A DNA stretch of 19,036 bases from CAZPRY01 sp964589175 (GTDB taxonomy: Bacteria > Fidelibacterota > UBA2242). The DNA lies in assembly GCA_964589175.1 (NCBI GenBank), contig CAZPRY010000063.1:1-19036 (forward strand), read 5' to 3'. The notes below the pieces were generated by a model. It was not told the origin of the DNA, did not search any database, and saw only the letters and a list, made by a program, of their open reading frames with translations. The translations under genes were made by a program, and so were the position numbers. Shown here piece after piece: positions 7,660 through 15,353 of the stretch (position 1 is its first letter; the number at the start of each line of letters is the position of its first letter).

Positions 7660-9819
7660 ATGAAATCCGGTTATCGAAAAATCTGCGTTTCCCTTGCGAT
7701 CGCTTCCGCAAGTGTGCTGCTGGCTTTCCTGCTCGCGCGCAGCCACTTGATCGAGCGCTGGGAAAATCAGGCACGCGATGTCATCTACCGCGATTTCCAG
7801 ACGAAGAGACTCCTGGATGATGTCGTTATCATCTCCATCGATCAGAACAGCCTCGATTTCATGCAAAAGGTTTCCTACACCCTTTGGCCCTGGCCCCGCG
7901 ATCTCTACGGCGCTTTCCTCGAATATCTGAACTATTGTGAAGCCAAGGTCGTCGCCTTTGATATTATCTTCGCATCGCCGGATATCGACCGTCTGAACAT
8001 GCAGGCCGAATTCGCCGACTCCATGTTCGCTTACCAGATGAGGGCCAATGGCAACGTCATCCTGGCGACCCAGATGGAAGACGCCACCCGCACCGATACG
8101 CCCGAGCCGTTTACCCGTTTTAATCGCAATATCGATATTCAGCTGCCTGATGAAGTGATCCGCAATTATCCGAGCGCAACGCTGCCGATACGGCGCTTCG
8201 AAAAAGCCATGGCCTATCCCGGTTCGGTCAACTTCTTCACCGACGATGATGGTATCTGCCGCAACCTGCCTCTCGTTTTCAAATATCGGGATACTTTCTA
8301 TCCCTACATGGCGCTCTCCGCCGCGATGCTCTATGAAGATGCCGACGAACTTCGTTTTGATGACACACGGAGTGAACTCGTTTTTAAAAATCGCAAAGTT
8401 CCTCTTCATAAGGACGGCACCTTCGGCGTTTACTGGTACGGACCCGGCGGACCGGGGCACACCTTTCACTATGTCTCCGCAGCCCAGTTAATCAATTCCT
8501 ATCTGCAATGGATGCAGGGCGAGACGCCTGAAATTCCACCCGCCGTCTTTCGCGGAAAAGCCGTGTTCATCGGCGCCACCGCAGCCGGGCTGCTCGATCT
8601 GAAAACCACGCCCTTCAGTCCGATCGAACCCTATCCCGGCGTGGAGATTTACGCCACCTTATTCAGCAACATCATACGGGGCGACTTCGTCAGCGATTTC
8701 CCAATCGCCGCCTGGATGGCCATTTCGCTCGTTTTCCTGTTCGTACTGGCCCTGGTCTGGCAGAATTTTCATATCTGGCAATCGGCCGCTATTTCCCTGA
8801 TTTTCTTCTTTCTGCCGTTGCTGACGACGGTGCTCTACTTTCAAAAAGGGCAGACTTTCACGCCGGTGGTTTTTTCGGAACTCGCCGTAATTTTTACGAT
8901 CATCTCGGTCCTCGTCATTAATTACCTCACCGAAGGCCGGCAGAAGCGCTTGGTAAAGAAAGTCTTCAACCGCTACCTGCATCCGACCGTTGTGGAAGCC
9001 CTGACCGAAAATCCCGAGAAAATCGAGATGGGCGGAAAAGAGATCGAAGCCACCGTCCTTTTCACCGACTTGCAGGGTTTCACGGGAATTTCCGAACATT
9101 TCACACCGCCCGAAATCGTCCTGTTTCTGAACAGTTACTTCGATAAAGTCGAGCAGATCATCTTCGATAACAACGGCATGCTCGATAAATATACCGGTGA
9201 CGGCATCATGGCCATCTTCGGGGCACCGATCGAAGCCCCGGATCACGCTATCCGGACCTGCAACGCCGCTCTGGATTTCAAGAAATTATCTTCGCTGAAA
9301 ATCGAAGCCAAAAACCTTTCCATCCCGCTGATCACCCGGGTCGGCATCAACAGCGGCAATTTCGTGGTAGGCAATATCGGCAGCACCACCCGCATGGACT
9401 ACACCGCCATCGGCGACACAGTCAACCTCTCGGCCCGCCTGGAAGGTGTCAACAAAATCTACGGCACCCAGAATATCATCTCGGAAACCACTTTCGCCTT
9501 CGTTAAGGATTTATTTGAATGCCGGGAACTGGATTTCATCCGGGTCAAAGGCCGCGCGAAACCGCTGCGGATTTATTCGGTCGTCGGCCGCAAGGACGAT
9601 CCAAATAAAGAGCTGCAAGAGTTGCTTCTTCAGCACCATGAAGCCCTGCAACTCTACCGCAATAAACAATACGACAAAGCCCAGGCCGCCTTTTCCCGGT
9701 TGCTGCTCCTCGATCCGGAAGATCCCGTCGGCCGCGTGTTTCAGGACCGCTGCGCCAAACTGATCGTAAATCCGGATCTGGTCGATGAAAAAGGAATATT
9801 TAACATCACTCAGAAATAA
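7660..9819 (+). CDS. CHASE2-domain class III adenylate/guanylate cyclase with C-terminal TPR-like helix pair
   Basis: The 719-residue membrane protein has an N-terminal transmembrane helix (about 8-28), then an extracytoplasmic CHASE2 sensor (about 30-340; VISIDQNSLD and GKAVFIGATAAGL are typical). Three more membrane helices follow (about 350-425), then a cytosolic class III cyclase domain (about 465-650). The two metal-binding Asp are D470 (FTDLQGF) and D514 (KYTGDG). The base-recognising pair reads K510 and T582 (YTAIGD), the Lys-Thr combination known in class IIIb adenylate cyclases. N589 and R593 are the expected transition-state residues. The last 60 residues form a TPR-like pair (HHEALQLYRNKQYDKA). 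It most likely makes cAMP in response to an envelope signal. The ribosome site is weak (TAAGG about 8 bases upstream). The neighbouring exported proteins suggest it may report on envelope state (inference). Confidence 0.9.
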   Translation: MKSGYRKICVSLAIASASVLLAFLLARSHLIERWENQARDVIYRDFQTKRLLDDVVIISIDQNSLDFMQKVSYTLWPWPRDLYGAFLEYLNYCEAKVVAFDIIFASPDIDRLNMQAEFADSMFAYQMRANGNVILATQMEDATRTDTPEPFTRFNRNIDIQLPDEVIRNYPSATLPIRRFEKAMAYPGSVNFFTDDDGICRNLPLVFKYRDTFYPYMALSAAMLYEDADELRFDDTRSELVFKNRKVPLHKDGTFGVYWYGPGGPGHTFHYVSAAQLINSYLQWMQGETPEIPPAVFRGKAVFIGATAAGLLDLKTTPFSPIEPYPGVEIYATLFSNIIRGDFVSDFPIAAWMAISLVFLFVLALVWQNFHIWQSAAISLIFFFLPLLTTVLYFQKGQTFTPVVFSELAVIFTIISVLVINYLTEGRQKRLVKKVFNRYLHPTVVEALTENPEKIEMGGKEIEATVLFTDLQGFTGISEHFTPPEIVLFLNSYFDKVEQIIFDNNGMLDKYTGDGIMAIFGAPIEAPDHAIRTCNAALDFKKLSSLKIEAKNLSIPLITRVGINSGNFVVGNIGSTTRMDYTAIGDTVNLSARLEGVNKIYGTQNIISETTFAFVKDLFECRELDFIRVKGRAKPLRIYSVVGRKDDPNKELQELLLQHHEALQLYRNKQYDKAQAAFSRLLLLDPEDPVGRVFQDRCAKLIVNPDLVDEKGIFNITQK

Positions 9820-9887
9820 ATACCAAGTGCCCAATAATTTTGTAAATTCAATGCAACAGAGAATTGCGTAAATATAAGAGGCTCGAT

Positions 9888-11126
9888 ATGAAAAAATGCA
9901 TAAACTTGCTCCTTTTGATCATCGTCTTCACTATGCTGATCAGTGCTCAATCGAAAGAGATCGCCCGCGACAATACACATCTGCGCCAGGGTCCCGGCTG
10001 CTACTACCCGCTCATCGGAATCCTCTCCAAAGGGACGGTGATCAAGGTGCAGAGTGAGAAACCGGGTTGGATCGAAACCAGCGCCCAGGATTCGCTGGGC
10101 TGGATCTCCGAAAACGCCGTTATTCAGCAGTCCAAGATTCAGAGCGGCTCCCTTTCGGCCATGAGTTCCAGCCGCATGCCGACTATGATTTCGCGGGCTT
10201 CCGCCAGCGGCGCCATCCGGGGCTTCGCCCAGAAATTCATTCGCGCCCACGAGGGTAACGAGGACTTCCTGCAAAATTATGATGTCGATTTCATCGCGCC
10301 CGACGAATACATCTCTTTTAAAGCGGATACCTACCGGAACCGGGATATGCTCAGACTGCGCAACCGCTACACGAAATTGAAAATCGGCAACCTTGACTAC
10401 AATATCGATTTCGATCTGGAAAAGACCGGTATGGCCATCGCCGGAAAAATCGCTGCCACCGGCCTGGATACGACACGATCGATCATCACCTACGTCAACC
10501 TGGTCGGCACGCAAGTGCTGGAAAACACAGAATTGTACTACCATCCTTTTAAATTTTTCGTTCTGGCTGATGAGCGGCCGGCCGCGTATTCCACCCCCAA
10601 CGGTATGATTTTCATCTCCCGCGGACTGCTCAACCTGATGGATGACGAGGCGGAACTGGCCTGTGTACTGGGCCACGAAATTGCGCATACGGTCCATAAG
10701 CACGGTTACCAGGAAATCCTCAAACGCAGGGAAATGATTATCGCCGATCTGGCTTTCGGACAACTTGAGGATGAACTACCGGCCGAAGAGGATACGACCT
10801 ATCAAAGTCTCGAAGACATGACCATGGAAATGTATGAAGCGGCTACGTTCAAGCGGCAGATGGAATATGAATACGAAGCCGATAAATACGGCATCTGCTA
10901 TGCGTACCGCGCCGGCTACGATCCTCACGCTCTGGCCCGCCTGCTCAAACGGGTGAAGCAGAAGACCAGGATGGATTTCTGGCACCCCGAGGCAGTCTGG
11001 CAAACCGACAAAATTCCGGATCGCGCCAAGAAAATCGAGGAAACGATTCAGGAAGATCTGTACCGCGACCAACAGCTCAATTTTACCTGGAAAAGCCGTT
11101 TTAAGGTCTACGTCAGTTCGCTGTAG
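9888..11126 (+). CDS. SH3b-domain M48 family zinc metalloprotease, exported
   Basis: The 412-residue protein has a signal peptide (about 1-20, cleavage probably after LISA). A bacterial SH3 domain follows (about 24-80; LRQGPG, IGILSKGT, GWISENAVI). Then comes a segment without a recognised family (about 85-205), and the M48 peptidase domain. Zinc ligands are H263 and H267 with catalytic E264 in HEIAH, and E330 in YEYEADKYG. Relatives (BepA/LoiP-like, HtpX family) act in envelope quality control. The SH3b domain suggests anchoring to peptidoglycan or a protein partner. The frame is open upstream to a TTG at 9864, but the ATG at 9888 is preferred: AGAGG lies 6 bases before it and the signal peptide begins cleanly there. 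A 68-base gap follows the cyclase gene. It ends 24 bases from the convergent diguanylate cyclase gene, with no obvious terminator between. Confidence 0.88.
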   Translation: MKKCINLLLLIIVFTMLISAQSKEIARDNTHLRQGPGCYYPLIGILSKGTVIKVQSEKPGWIETSAQDSLGWISENAVIQQSKIQSGSLSAMSSSRMPTMISRASASGAIRGFAQKFIRAHEGNEDFLQNYDVDFIAPDEYISFKADTYRNRDMLRLRNRYTKLKIGNLDYNIDFDLEKTGMAIAGKIAATGLDTTRSIITYVNLVGTQVLENTELYYHPFKFFVLADERPAAYSTPNGMIFISRGLLNLMDDEAELACVLGHEIAHTVHKHGYQEILKRREMIIADLAFGQLEDELPAEEDTTYQSLEDMTMEMYEAATFKRQMEYEYEADKYGICYAYRAGYDPHALARLLKRVKQKTRMDFWHPEAVWQTDKIPDRAKKIEETIQEDLYRDQQLNFTWKSRFKVYVSSL

Positions 11127-11150
11127 CAACTCTTTTGTGCGTGTGAAAAA

Positions 11151-12131
11151 TTAAATACTGAAACGGATTTTGTTCCGGCCGTTTTCTTTGGCCTCGTAAA
11201 GACTCGAATCCACTTTCTTGATGAATTCATCTTTCGAAAGCAAATTTTTGCTGTCGATGACGGCTACCCCGCCGCTTATGTTGATGTGAAGCCCACTGTT
11301 CGGTCCCGTAAAGAGATGGTCTTCACAGCGCTTGCGAATACGCTCCGCGACGACGATTGCGCCCGGTAAATCCGTATCGGGAAGAATGATGATAAATTCC
11401 TCGCCGCCGTAACGGCAGGCGATGTCCACGTCGCGGCGCAGCTGGCCGCGGATTGTATCGGCCAGTTCACGCAGCACGACATCTCCCTGTAAATGCCCAA
11501 ATTCATCGTTGAGTTTTTTGAAATGATCGATATCGGTCATGATCAGGGCGACGCTGCCCCCTTTGCGGCGTACCCTGGCAATCTCTTCCTGCAAACGGAT
11601 ATCAAAATAGCGCCGTACGTACAATCCCGTAAGCGCATCGACCGTTGCCAGTTGGAACAGGCGTGTGTTCTCCATGGCACTCGAAATCAGAGAGGCGAGT
11701 ACATATAGAATTCCGATCTTAAATTCATCAATGTCTCCGTTCCCGGTGACATCCACGATAATAAATCCGATGACCATATTCTGTGTGCCAACCAGAGGAA
11801 TAGCGAGGCAATTGCGAGTATCGGATTGCGAATTCATCGGCAAAGGGTAAGGGCTGTTCAGCATGAGGCCGTGTCTTTCAATCTGCTTGCTGCGCAAGGC
11901 ATCGGTAAGCTCTACTTCTTCGACGTTGTAAACATCATCCGGACAGGAAAATTTTCCATCGATCAGCACTCCCCGCACCGCCAACGTATTCCCATCCGGA
12001 TCGAGCAATAGAAAGGAGAGTCTGTTCGCCTGATACAAATCGTTCAGCGTTTCCAGTGCTTTAATGATGAGCTGCTCCATATTCAGCTCCGTTACAAGCG
12101 CACGGGTAACATATTGCAGTTTTTCTATCAT
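11151..12131 (-). CDS. GAF-GGDEF diguanylate cyclase
   Basis: A soluble protein of 326 residues from the chosen start. Residues 10-160 form a GAF-like sensor. The GGDEF domain (about 162-326) has DALTGLYVRRYF, TDIDHFKKLND with the metal-binding Asp, and the active-site loop as GGEEF at 242-246. An RXXD product-inhibition site (RDVD, 233-236) sits five residues ahead of it. It is therefore expected to make c-di-GMP with feedback inhibition. No membrane helix is seen, so it is cytosolic and its GAF domain probably binds a small ligand. An ATG at 12167 in the same frame adds 12 residues. The inner ATG at 12131 has GAGGG 10 bases upstream, so it is preferred, with modest certainty. It is transcribed toward the protease gene and away from arsR. 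Confidence 0.9.
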   Translation of the reverse strand: MIEKLQYVTRALVTELNMEQLIIKALETLNDLYQANRLSFLLLDPDGNTLAVRGVLIDGKFSCPDDVYNVEEVELTDALRSKQIERHGLMLNSPYPLPMNSQSDTRNCLAIPLVGTQNMVIGFIIVDVTGNGDIDEFKIGILYVLASLISSAMENTRLFQLATVDALTGLYVRRYFDIRLQEEIARVRRKGGSVALIMTDIDHFKKLNDEFGHLQGDVVLRELADTIRGQLRRDVDIACRYGGEEFIIILPDTDLPGAIVVAERIRKRCEDHLFTGPNSGLHINISGGVAVIDSKNLLSKDEFIKKVDSSLYEAKENGRNKIRFSI

Positions 12132-12278
12132 AGCTGTTAAGCCCTCTTGCCTATTTTGTTTTCGCATTGATTAATCTTAAAAGTATTATAACCAGAATTT
12201 CTGCATTTTTCAACATTTATAAACAGCTTCATCCGGAATTACGCTAAAAAACAATTATGAAAATTTCAAAAAAAGTCC

Positions 12279-12307
12279 TTGCCCGAAACGTTTGCATCTA
12301 TTACATT
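12279..12307 (+). promoter_or_regulatory. Candidate sigma70-like promoter of the ars operon
   Basis: TTGCCC (12279-12284), a 17-base spacer and TACATT (12302-12307) give a plausible -35/-10 pair, each matching four of six consensus bases. The -10 overlaps the left arm of the palindrome at 12304-12325, as expected for repression by ArsR. If the host uses Bacteroidota-type promoters, the actual elements may differ. Confidence 0.4.
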
Positions 12308-12325
12308 TCGTCGATTATCGAAATG
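12304..12325. promoter_or_regulatory. Probable ArsR operator O1
   Basis: Perfect 7-bp arms CATTTCG and CGAAATG are separated by 8 bases, immediately before the arsR ribosome site (AAGGAG, 12326-12331). The 20-bp core at 12305-12324 recurs, inverted and with a single mismatch, at 12701-12720. A dyad next to an autoregulated ArsR gene that repeats before the next gene is strong indirect evidence for the binding site. Confidence 0.7.
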
Positions 12326-12341
12326 AAGGAGTCGTTTCACA

Positions 12342-12689
12342 ATGCAAGTACTCAGCAAAACCTTCGCCGCCCTGAGCGATCCGAACCGTATCCGTATTCT
12401 TAAAATGCTGGAAACCCGGCCCCTTTGTGTTTGTGAAATACGGGCCGTCCTAGACCTCGCAACCTCCACGGTTTCCAAACATCTATCCATACTGCGCAAT
12501 GCCGAATTCATCGTCGATCGCAAAGAGGGTAAGTGGGTAAATTTCGATCTTAACAAGGAACAGAGCAACGAGTATACAAGGCATCTCCTGCCCTTGCTGC
12601 GTTCCTGGCTCCCGAACGAAGATCAGATTATAAAGGACCGCCAAAAGGTGCTCGAAGTCAACCGCAACCAGATTTGCGGACTTGAATGA
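12342..12689 (+). CDS. arsR: ArsR/SmtB-family metalloregulatory repressor
   Basis: A winged-helix DNA-binding protein of 115 residues. It shows FAALSDPNRIRILKML at the N-terminus, a recognition-helix region around TSTVSKHLSILR (42-52) and the wing DRKEGKWVNF (59-68). The metalloid-sensing motif is RPLCVCE with C29 and C31, matching the ELCVCDL alpha3 site of arsenite-responsive ArsR. The third Cys of the classical E. coli site is not in the same helix, though C112 near the C-terminus could take part (inference). It would repress the operon and dissociate on binding As(III) or Sb(III). AAGGAG lies 10 bases before the ATG. It is the first gene of the arsenic operon, with dyads on both its 5' and 3' sides. 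Confidence 0.92.
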   Translation: MQVLSKTFAALSDPNRIRILKMLETRPLCVCEIRAVLDLATSTVSKHLSILRNAEFIVDRKEGKWVNFDLNKEQSNEYTRHLLPLLRSWLPNEDQIIKDRQKVLEVNRNQICGLE

Positions 12690-12700
12690 ACAAACTGTTG

Positions 12701-12720
12701 ATTTCGATATTCGACGAAAT
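12701..12720. promoter_or_regulatory. Probable second ArsR operator O2
   Basis: ATTTCG and CGAAAT arms flank 8 bases in the 49-base gap between arsR and the permease. Its complement differs from the O1 core at one of 20 positions. A weak promoter (TTGAAT at 12682-12687, 18 bases, GATATT at 12706-12711) would be covered by it. This suggests the permease and downstream genes have their own ArsR-controlled promoter, or that two sites act together. Confidence 0.62.
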
Positions 12721-12738
12721 ACAGAATCCGGAGATGTT

Positions 12739-14040
12739 ATGAATTGGAAAGAGGAATGGAAAAAATTATTTTGGATCATTGCGATATTTCTGCTGGTCTA
12801 TTTTCTACCCGTTGACAAATCCCGTTTCCAGAATGGTGTTCAGGAAGCCCTCATCCTGGCGAAATGGTACGCGCGGGAACACGTCTTACTCTGCCTGATA
12901 CCGGCCTTTTTCATTGCCGGCGTCATTTCTATTTTCGTCAGCCAGGCGGCCGTTATCAAATACCTCGGTGCAGCAGCCAAAAAATGGGTATCGTATGCGG
13001 TGGCTTCGGTTTCGGGAACGATCCTGGCGGTCTGTTCATGCACCGTGTTGCCGCTGTTTTCCGGGATTTACAGACGCGGCGCAGGCCTGGGGCCGGCGAT
13101 TGCCTTCCTGTATTCCGGACCCGCGATCAATATTTTAGCGATTATTCTGACCGCCCGTGTTCTGGGCGCCGAACTCGGAATCGCCCGGGTCGTTGGAGCC
13201 GTTCTTTTCAGCGTTGTAATCGGTTTGCTCATGCACGTAATTTATCGCAAAGAAGAAACCGTCAAATCCAATGCCCAACTCGCCATGCCTGAACCGGAAG
13301 AAACCCGCCCCCTCTGGCAGACCGCTTATCATTTTTTCGTCCTGGTCCTCATATTGATCTTTGCCAACTGGGGCAGACCGACCGGCGACAGCGGATCGTG
13401 GTACCTCATTTATTCACATAAATGGCTAATCACGGGAGTTCTGGGGATCGCTTTCGTTTTTTCGCTGATCTATGTGCTCCGCATCCGATGGTACTACGTG
13501 CTGGCGGGAGCTATCCCTGTAGCGGTTCTGGCTTTCGCTTTTCCGGCCCATCCGATGATCATCTTCACGGTTGCCGTGATTGCGCTGAGCGTTCTCCTGA
13601 CGCTGACTCCCGGTGAACCGTCGGAATGGATGGGCGCGTCGTGGAGTTTCGCCAAACAGATTCTACCGCTGCTGGGAATGGGAGTTCTGATTGCCGGTTT
13701 CCTGCTCGGTTCGCCGGAAGGCGGGCAGGGTATCATTCCCAATCGCTGGATCGCCGGTCTGGTTGGCGGCAACTCTCTTTTGTCCAATTTGTTTGCTTCG
13801 GTAGCCGGTGCCTTCATGTATTTTGCGACTTTAACGGAAGTCCCGATTTTGCAGGGTCTGATCGCCAACGGTATGGGTAAAGGTCCGGCGCTGGCGCTGC
13901 TACTGGCCGGCCCGGCCTTGTCGTTGCCGAACATGCTGGTAATCCGCAGTGTCATCGGCACGCAGAAAACTGTCGTGTATATCTCGCTCGTAATCGTCAT
14001 GGCCACGCTCTCCGGAATGATTTATGGAGGATTGTTTTAG
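12739..14040 (+). CDS. ArsP/YraQ-type permease (putative organoarsenical or metalloid efflux)
   Basis: This 433-residue polytopic membrane protein has about ten hydrophobic segments. It carries two related halves typical of the ArsP_1 (formerly DUF318) permease family: SGTILAVCSCTVLPLFSG near 92-109, with C99 and C101, then GPAIAFLYSGPAIN. In the second half these are echoed by TLTEVPILQGLIANG and GPALALLLAGPALSLPN. Characterised ArsP exports trivalent methylarsenicals. Other family members lack a known substrate, so export of arsenic species here rests on the operon. The frame is open to an ATG at 12682 overlapping arsR, but the ATG at 12739 is better: GGAG is 5 bases upstream, and the earlier start would place operator O2 inside the coding sequence. 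It is followed directly by the repeat-flanked GxxExxY insert. Confidence 0.85.
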   Translation: MNWKEEWKKLFWIIAIFLLVYFLPVDKSRFQNGVQEALILAKWYAREHVLLCLIPAFFIAGVISIFVSQAAVIKYLGAAAKKWVSYAVASVSGTILAVCSCTVLPLFSGIYRRGAGLGPAIAFLYSGPAINILAIILTARVLGAELGIARVVGAVLFSVVIGLLMHVIYRKEETVKSNAQLAMPEPEETRPLWQTAYHFFVLVLILIFANWGRPTGDSGSWYLIYSHKWLITGVLGIAFVFSLIYVLRIRWYYVLAGAIPVAVLAFAFPAHPMIIFTVAVIALSVLLTLTPGEPSEWMGASWSFAKQILPLLGMGVLIAGFLLGSPEGGQGIIPNRWIAGLVGGNSLLSNLFASVAGAFMYFATLTEVPILQGLIANGMGKGPALALLLAGPALSLPNMLVIRSVIGTQKTVVYISLVIVMATLSGMIYGGLF

Positions 14041-14055
14041 ACAGGATAACAAGAT
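14041..14055 (-). repeat. Left inverted repeat bracketing the GxxExxY gene
   Basis: The complement of this segment reads ATCTTGTTATCCTGT. It aligns with ATCTTGGTAATCCTGT at 14542-14557 (14 matching positions, one gap). It begins directly after the permease stop codon. With the right copy it brackets a roughly 500-base module in inverted orientation. Confidence 0.6.
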
Positions 14056-14137
14056 GACCGGAATTATTGTGAGGAAAACAATCTTTAAAAATTGAGTGAC
14101 GATTATTGAAATGTCAGGCGGTTGGAAGGTAACGAGA

Positions 14138-14521
14138 ATGGAGATTAATGAACTAACACAAAAGATCATCGGGTGCGCGTTTTCTGTGTATAATAAAATG
14201 GGCTTTGGCTTTCTTGAATCCGTTTATGAAAAATGCCTTCAAATCGAATTCGGGAAACAAGATATTCGGGCCGAATTTCAGAAACCAATCAAAGTTTTTT
14301 ATAACGGGGAAAATGTCGGAGATTTTATTGCCGATATTCTCGTCGATAATGCGGTCATTGTGGAATTGAAATCGGTCACAAAGCTAAATAAAATTCACGA
14401 GGCCCAACTTGTCAATTACCTCGTTGCCACGGGTATCGAGAATGGTTTGCTGATCAATTTTGCTGAACAAAAGGTCGAAGTAAAACGAAAGTTTAAAACT
14501 TACGTTAATACCGACAAATAA
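14138..14521 (+). CDS. GxxExxY protein (PD-(D/E)XK_3 family)
   Basis: The 127-residue protein carries the family signature G-F-L-E-S-V-Y at 24-30. It has a PD-(D/E)XK-like core, with D66 in ADILVD and E76-x-K78 in VELK, and the conserved YLVATG near 94-99. The family is widespread and of unknown function. The fold suggests a nuclease, but no activity is established to my knowledge. The frame extends upstream to a GTG at 14096. The ATG at 14138 is preferred because GGAAGG lies 8 bases before it and similarity starts at MEINELTQKI. It sits between the permease and arsC, with non-coding spacers of about 100 bases on each side and inverted short repeats. Its base composition looks more AT-rich than the ars genes. 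It is most likely an insertion unrelated to arsenic. Confidence 0.85.
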   Translation: MEINELTQKIIGCAFSVYNKMGFGFLESVYEKCLQIEFGKQDIRAEFQKPIKVFYNGENVGDFIADILVDNAVIVELKSVTKLNKIHEAQLVNYLVATGIENGLLINFAEQKVEVKRKFKTYVNTDK

Positions 14522-14602
14522 GGAGATAACCAAAATTTGTTATCTTGGTAATCCTGTTATCATGTCTCCTAAAAAACTGTGTCAATCCTGTTAATCCTGT
14601 CA
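14522..14602. repeat. Repeat-rich spacer with AATCCTGTTA units and inverted repeats
   Basis: Non-coding spacer after the GxxExxY gene. AATCCTGTTA occurs at 14550-14559 and 14584-14593, and AATCCTGTCA at 14593-14602. The right bracket repeat is at 14542-14557. An inverted repeat AGATAAC-8 bases-GTTATCT spans 14524-14545. An outer AGGAGA (14521-14526) pairs with TCTCCT (14565-14570). From memory, similar repeats are common near GxxExxY genes in other genomes, but this is not verified here. Confidence 0.65.
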
Positions 14603-14631
14603 AATTAAGTCCGGCCACCAAAGAGAAAATT

Positions 14632-15048
14632 ATGAAAATCCTCATTCTATGCACCGGTAATTCCTGCCGCAGCCAGATGGCGGAAGCTTTCCTGCAATCT
14701 TTCGATGCCGGTCTGGAAGTTCATTCCGCCGGGACCGAACCCTCCCGAAGCGTGCACCCAATGGCCATCCGCGTCATGCTGGAAACCGGTATCGACATTT
14801 CTGAAAATCAACCGAAAAATGTCGCCCTTTTCCTGAGAGAAAATTTCGATTATGTTATTACTGTCTGCGGAGATGCCCGCGAAAGCTGCCCCGTTTTTCC
14901 CGGGAGAGTAAAACATCGCCGGCATATCGGATTCGACGATCCGGCAGCAGCTGGTGGAACGGAAGATGAAATACTGGCTGTTTTCCGGCGCGTGCGGAAT
15001 GAAATCCGCGAACGGTTTTTCGATTTTTACGAACAATTGAACCGATAA
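14632..15048 (+). CDS. arsC: Arsenate reductase, low-molecular-weight phosphatase/thioredoxin-coupled type
   Basis: The cytosolic 138-residue enzyme reduces arsenate to arsenite. The phosphatase-type loop C7-TGNSC12-R13 is at the N-terminus. The redox pair C79 and C86 (CGDARESC) has the same spacing as C82/C89 of the pI258 ArsC, and an FDDPA segment (101-105) holds the catalytic Asp. All four functional cysteines are therefore present, which implies recycling by thioredoxin rather than glutaredoxin. This fits the thioredoxin-fold gene 20 bases downstream. The frame is open upstream to a GTG at 14545, but that part would translate the repeats. The ATG at 14632 starts the conserved MKILILCTGNSCRSQ. 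Its ribosome site (AAGAG) is weak, perhaps because the upstream insert displaced the original spacing. Confidence 0.94.
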   Translation: MKILILCTGNSCRSQMAEAFLQSFDAGLEVHSAGTEPSRSVHPMAIRVMLETGIDISENQPKNVALFLRENFDYVITVCGDARESCPVFPGRVKHRRHIGFDDPAAAGGTEDEILAVFRRVRNEIRERFFDFYEQLNR

Positions 15049-15068
15049 TTAATACTTAGGAGAAAAAA

Positions 15069-15323
15069 ATGCTGAAAGTCATTGTCCTGGGCTCCGGATG
15101 CCCCAACTGCAAAAAACTGGAACGCTTGTGCTATGATGTCGCCGCCGATAATGAACTACCCATGGATCTGGAAAAAATAACCGACTTCACCAGATTTGCA
15201 GACTACGGGATCATGTTTACACCCGGGCTGATTATCAATGGTAAAGTCAAAAGCAGCGGTAAAATCCCGACTAAAACCACCCTGACAAACTGGTTGATCG
15301 CAGCCAATAAAGAAACTGAATAG
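15069..15323 (+). CDS. Small thioredoxin-fold protein (redox-active disulfide protein 2 / TM0996 type)
   Basis: The 84-residue protein has a CPNC redox motif (C11, C14) in the GSGCPNCKKLE context, a TPG cis-proline turn at 51-53 and LIINGKV, typical of the short thioredoxins annotated as redox-active disulfide protein 2 or MTH895/TM0996-like. There is no signal peptide, so it is cytosolic. AGGAG lies 6 bases before the ATG. Twenty bases separate it from arsC and 30 from the exported thioredoxin. It could reduce ArsC, feed electrons to CcdA, or bind a metalloid itself. These roles are inferences from position. Related genes are often found next to ArsP-type permeases. Confidence 0.88.
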   Translation: MLKVIVLGSGCPNCKKLERLCYDVAADNELPMDLEKITDFTRFADYGIMFTPGLIINGKVKSSGKIPTKTTLTNWLIAANKETE

Positions 15324-15353
15324 TACAGTTCAATCACAGGAGGGGATAGAAAA

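Noticed and set aside
7603..8469. Minus-strand open frame of 288 codons
   Set aside because: It lies opposite the CHASE2 domain, which shows clear conserved motifs on plus. The antisense protein is His/Asp/Gly-rich shadow sequence.
9810..10763. Minus-strand open frame of 317 codons
   Set aside because: It is antisense to the SH3/M48 protease with its HEIAH site. No domain is seen in it.
11127..11150. Bidirectional terminator between the M48 and GGDEF genes
   Set aside because: Only 24 bases are available and no inverted repeat is visible.
14524..14570. Terminator after the GxxExxY gene
   Set aside because: Inverted repeats exist, but no T-run follows and the arms are AT-rich. Termination here would cut off arsC and everything downstream.
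14545..14631. N-terminal extension of arsC by 29 codons
   Set aside because: It would translate the AATCCTGTTA repeats from a GTG. Family homology begins at the ATG at 14632.
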